Assembly (NCBI RefSeq): GCF_012910705.2
Contig: NZ_WTVG02000037.1
Location: 434,001-498,000 of the forward strand
Direction of reading: 5' to 3'
DNA: 64,000 nucleotides
Origin: Aromatoleum anaerobium
GTDB taxonomy: Bacteria; Pseudomonadota; Gammaproteobacteria; Burkholderiales; Rhodocyclaceae
Shown here: one piece after another, positions 59,241 through 64,000 of the stretch
Position numbering within the stretch: position 1 is the first letter of the stretch
How the letters are laid out: each line of letters opens with the position of its first letter
Translations under genes and position numbers: made by a program
Notes under the pieces: generated by a model
Databases searched by the model: none
The model's input: only the letters and a program-made list of their open reading frames with translations
What the model was told of the DNA's origin: nothing

Positions 59241-60758
59241 GAGCTTGTGAATCTTTCGTTCACGCGACCCGCTGGTCACGCAAGCGGTTCTGACGCCGTG
59301 GCGCCGGGCGGGATATGTGTTTTGCATCGTTTGTGCCGCTATAGCCTGCTCATCTGACCAATTTCCGCCGATTTTTCGCCCTCAAGCCCCGATTCCGGGG
59401 ATTGTGGACGCACCTGTCCCTATCCCGAGCAACTCCGGCGCGAGGGCGGCCATGCGCATCAGGTTGTGCGCCAGGGCAAACATCAGCATCACGCACTTGA
59501 CCTTGGCCAGCCCGCGCACCCGAAACTGCAGCAAGCCGCGGTTGCGCGCCTGCGCATTGACGCATTCGGCGGTGGCCGCGCGCCGCTTGTAGATGGCCTT
59601 GGCCTCGTCGGTGCCCATGCGCTGCCGCCAGTCCGCCACCGCAGCGCTGTCGCCGAGCTTGGGCTGGTGGGGATCGACCGTTTTGTCCTTGGGCGCGGGC
59701 ACCGGGCCATACACGACCGTGTGCTCGGCGGCGCGCTCGATCTGTTCGTGGCCGACGAAGCCACCATCGACCAGCCAGGCGTCGGGCGCCTGGCCACAGC
59801 GCGCGGTGACCTGCTCGAGCATCGGCACCAGCTGCCCCTGGTCGCTGCCGACGGTGGCCACTTCGACGCCGACGATCACCAGACTGTCGGCATCCGAGGC
59901 CAGTTGCGGGTTGTAGGCGGGCCGAAAGCCGCCGTCGCCCATCTTCATCACCGTCGCCTCAGCATCGGTCATCGATGCGCGCGCCTCAGCCGCCTTCTTG
60001 CCTTGCCGCTGCTTGATCGCTTCGATCTCGGGCAGCCTTGAGAGCGCCTGCTCCAGCCGCGCTTCACGTTCCTTGGCCGCCCGCAGCCGCGCCGCTTGCC
60101 GTGCCCGTTCGGCCTGCGCCGGGTCGGCTTCGAGCTCGGCCTTGAGCCGGCTCACCTGCCCACGCGCCGCCTCCAGGTAAGCTTCGAGCTTCTCGTGCCG
60201 GCGGAACGAGCCCGCCCCGGCGCTCGCCCGCACCCGCATGCCATCCTGCGCCACCTGACGCAGCTTGACCACGCCAGCGGCCATCAGACTGGCGATGCTC
60301 ACCGAGAGCAACTCGTCGAGCGCCTCGCCGTGGTCCTTGCGAAAGTCCGACAAGGTGTGGTGATTGACCTGAACGCCCCCGCACAACCAGCGGTAGGCAT
60401 CGTGCGATTCGATCAGTCGCGACACTGCCCGCGCGCTGCCCACCCCGTCGAGGGTGGCGTACAGCCACAGCGCCAGCAAGATCTCGGGCGCGATCGCCGC
60501 CCGTCCCACGCCACCGTCGACCGCACGAATGCCCGCGTAGAACCGCGTCAGATCCTGCCGTTCGACATAGGCCCACACCAGCCGCGCCCGATGTCCTGCC
60601 GGCAGCAGCGACTCCAGGTCGCTCGCCCGAAACTCCATCTGCCCCCGGTTGGGCAACAACACCCGTGCTCGCGTCTTCATCAGCTGTGCAGTCCAGTTCC
60701 AATCTCAAGCAGCAATTATACTAAATGCATATATCATGCCGGAAATTTTCACAGCCTC
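59241..60758 (-). mobile_element. IS1182-like insertion sequence, 1518 bp
   Basis: The element is bounded by imperfect inverted repeats: GAGCTTGTGAATCTTTC at the left end and GAGGCTGTGAAAATTTC (minus strand) at the right end, 13 of 17 identical. It carries one full-length transposase. TCA flanks both ends; a 3-base target duplication is possible but could be chance. The right end abuts the murU stop codon. Confidence 0.65.
59382..60680 (-). CDS. IS1182-family transposase
   Basis: This 432-residue DDE transposase has an N-terminal DUF772-type domain (LLPAGHRARLVWAYVERQDL and the APEILLALWLYATLDGV segment) and the C-terminal catalytic part. Acidic candidates are Asp in QDGMRVRASAGAGSF, Asp in LVDGGFVGHEQI and Glu in the NAQARNRGLLQFRVRG-preceding helix (ATAECVNA). 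The frame is intact, so the copy may be active. No ribosome site is evident. Confidence 0.88.
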   Translation of the reverse strand: MKTRARVLLPNRGQMEFRASDLESLLPAGHRARLVWAYVERQDLTRFYAGIRAVDGGVGRAAIAPEILLALWLYATLDGVGSARAVSRLIESHDAYRWLCGGVQVNHHTLSDFRKDHGEALDELLSVSIASLMAAGVVKLRQVAQDGMRVRASAGAGSFRRHEKLEAYLEAARGQVSRLKAELEADPAQAERARQAARLRAAKEREARLEQALSRLPEIEAIKQRQGKKAAEARASMTDAEATVMKMGDGGFRPAYNPQLASDADSLVIVGVEVATVGSDQGQLVPMLEQVTARCGQAPDAWLVDGGFVGHEQIERAAEHTVVYGPVPAPKDKTVDPHQPKLGDSAAVADWRQRMGTDEAKAIYKRRAATAECVNAQARNRGLLQFRVRGLAKVKCVMLMFALAHNLMRMAALAPELLGIGTGASTIPGIGA

Positions 60759-62489
<1,731 letters not shown>

Positions 62490-62553
62490 TTATCAAAGGC
62501 TTCGACCGTGCCGCTCGCCGTCGGGCTGACTCTTGATTGATTGGGGAAGACGC

Positions 62554-64000
62554 TTGCGCGAAACGCGATTGAGAACGCGGCTGAGGCTTATCCCGCTGCT
62601 GATGTGCTGCTTCTCGGGAGGCGCGGCGGCGGCAGGATTGCCGCCGCTGGTGGTTTCACCTGACTTGGTGAAGAGCCGGCCGGAACGTCCGGCCGGACAG
62701 GCGCCGGCCCGAAGCCCGGACACGCTCCCGCTGCCGGCGCCGTCGCCTGCACCGACGAAGCCATCGACCACTCCGGGATCGTTGCCGACTGCCGTGCCGC
62801 CCCCGGCCGGGATTCCCGCCGAACCGGCTGCCGGCGCTGCGGCGGCGGAAAGCGCGCCGATCGCTGCGGGAGCGACCGACATCCGTGCACAGCAGATCCG
62901 CGGAACGCGAGCCGTCGAACTGGTCGCCGAAGGCAACGCCGAGCTGCGGCGCGACGGGATACTGCTGTCCGCCGACCGGCTGACGTACAGCGAGCTGACC
63001 GACGAGGCGCGGGCCGAAGGCAATGTGCTGCTGGCGCAGGGGACGGACCGGGTCGAGGGGCCGCGCGCGAATCTGAAGATCGCCGAGCAGGTCGGCGAAT
63101 TCGAGGCGCCGCAATACCGTTTCAGCCGCCGCTCCGACCCTGTGCCAGGCGAGCCCGTGCGCGAGATTTCCGGCAGCGGGCAGGCCGACGTGATGCGCTT
63201 CGAAGGCGAGAACCACTACCGCCTGGAGAACGCCACGTGGTCGACCTGCCAAGCCGACGACCCGGACTGGTATATCAAGGCGCGCGACCTCGAGCTCGAC
63301 TACGACCGTGAAGTCGGCGTCGTGCGCGGCGGATCGGTGATCTTCCAGGACGTGCCGATCTTCTGGTGGCCGTGGGCGGAATTTCCGCTCGTCGGTCAGC
63401 GCCAGTCCGGTTTCCTCTCGCCGACGGTCGGCGTGTCGAACAAAGCGGGCGTCGACATCTCGGCGCCCTATTACTGGAACCTCGCGCCGAACTATGACGC
63501 AACGTTCGCGCCACGCTTCATGGGGCGACGCGGCGTGCAGCTCGGCGGCGAGTTCCGTTACCTGACGCCGGGCTACCGCGGCGAGTCACGCGTCGAGTGG
63601 CTGCCGCGCGACGCCGTCACCGGCGAGGAGCGCGCGCTCGGATCGGTGCAGCACCAGCAGCGGATCACGCCGAACCTGTACGGCTCGCTCGACCTGAACG
63701 CCGTCTCCGACGACCAGTATTTCGAAGATCTCAGCTCGCGCCTGTCGGTCGCGTCGCAGGTCAATCTGTTGCGCGAAGGCCGGCTCAGCTATGTCGCGAG
63801 CGACTGGTGGAGCGCCTCGGCGCTGGTGCAAAGCTACCAGACGCTGTCTGGCGAAGACCCCTACCGGCGCCTGCCGCAGTTGCTGCTGAACGCGAACCGG
63901 CAGGACCTGCCCGCGGGCACGGTGTTCGGCTTCCGCGGCGAATACGTGCAGTTCGAGCACGCCGACAGCCGCAAGCCCGAAGGCAGCCGCTTCACGCTGT
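62554..64000 (+). CDS. lptD: LPS-assembly protein LptD (5' part)
   Basis: The gene runs off the right edge; about 482 codons are present. It has a signal sequence (LIPLLMCCFSGGAAAAG), a long Pro/Ala linker (about residues 30-110), an OstA-type periplasmic jellyroll (AQQIRGTRAVELVAEGNAEL to FEAPQYRF) and the start of the outer-membrane barrel (DVPIFWWPWAEFPL, RQSGFLSPTVGVS). A Cys in WSTCQADDPDW is one of those expected to form the inter-domain disulfides. The start is uncertain: TTG 62554 has GGGGAAG before it; ATG 62602 in the signal region is an alternative. LptD with LptE inserts LPS into the outer membrane. Confidence 0.92.
   Translation, partial: MRETRLRTRLRLIPLLMCCFSGGAAAAGLPPLVVSPDLVKSRPERPAGQAPARSPDTLPLPAPSPAPTKPSTTPGSLPTAVPPPAGIPAEPAAGAAAAESAPIAAGATDIRAQQIRGTRAVELVAEGNAELRRDGILLSADRLTYSELTDEARAEGNVLLAQGTDRVEGPRANLKIAEQVGEFEAPQYRFSRRSDPVPGEPVREISGSGQADVMRFEGENHYRLENATWSTCQADDPDWYIKARDLELDYDREVGVVRGGSVIFQDVPIFWWPWAEFPLVGQRQSGFLSPTVGVSNKAGVDISAPYYWNLAPNYDATFAPRFMGRRGVQLGGEFRYLTPGYRGESRVEWLPRDAVTGEERALGSVQHQQRITPNLYGSLDLNAVSDDQYFEDLSSRLSVASQVNLLREGRLSYVASDWWSASALVQSYQTLSGEDPYRRLPQLLLNANRQDLPAGTVFGFRGEYVQFEHADSRKPEGSRFTL

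Overview
The window is high-GC chromosomal DNA from a betaproteobacterium. The best fit is the Rhodocyclales, Azoarcus/Aromatoleum type. The evidence is the order of housekeeping genes (hemA-prfA-prmC-grxD, petABC-sspA-sspB, dnaX-ybaB-recR, pepP-ubiH-dusB-fis-purH-purD-hemF, amgK-murU next to lptD), a PEP-CTERM protein, and an assimilatory nitrate operon carrying a phosphatase-kinase gene. This placement comes from recognition of gene content, not from a database search.

Layout. (1) 1-3.3 kb: the 5' end of a type II secretion pseudopilin gene, a PEP-CTERM surface protein with a sigma-54-type promoter, and a secreted subtilisin-like protease, all on the minus strand. (2) 3.6-12.8 kb: the nitrate/nitrite assimilation operon nirB-nirD-narK-(PP2C/kinase)-nasA. 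It sits behind a sigma-54 -24/-12 promoter and NtrC-like enhancer sites. (3) 12.8-16.7 kb: an MmeI-like restriction-modification protein with a dispersed repeat inside its reading frame, followed by a lone PrlF-type antitoxin gene. (4) 17-26.2 kb: an acyl-CoA synthetase behind a perfect 22-bp palindrome, 4.5S RNA, dnaX-ybaB-recR, the cytochrome bc1 operon, and sspA-sspB. (5) 26.2-33 kb: a D-amino-acid dehydrogenase, fbp, tamA, and groESL under CIRCE plus a heat-shock-type promoter. (6) 33.2-41 kb: a TctD/TctE-like two-component system, tRNA-Phe, hemA-prfA-prmC-grxD, and argH followed by the stub of a deleted Ser/Thr kinase gene. (7) 41-57 kb: an algR-like regulator without its usual algZ sensor, ppc, hemCDXY, then the minus-strand run pepP-ubiH-dusB-fis-purH-purD-hemF. 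(8) 57-60.8 kb: a small accessory patch with two toxin-antitoxin pairs, an unknown small ORF and an IS1182-like element that ends exactly at the murU stop codon. (9) 60.8-64 kb: the murU-amgK peptidoglycan-recycling pair, divergent from lptD, which runs off the window.

How the genes work together. The nas operon supplies uptake (NarK) and two-step reduction of nitrate to ammonium (NasA, then NirBD), with a membrane-anchored phosphatase/kinase co-transcribed. Haem biosynthesis genes are spread over three clusters (hemA; hemCDXY; hemF) and supply the bc1 complex and other cytochromes. AmgK-MurU feeds recovered MurNAc back to UDP-MurNAc next to the LPS export gene lptD.

The most interesting regulatory observations are two independent sigma-54 promoters (PEP-CTERM gene and nirB), a set of four genes (dnaX, tamA, hemX, pepP) whose -10 hexamer lies exactly six bases before the ATG, suggesting leaderless transcripts, and a mobile palindromic repeat that has become coding sequence.
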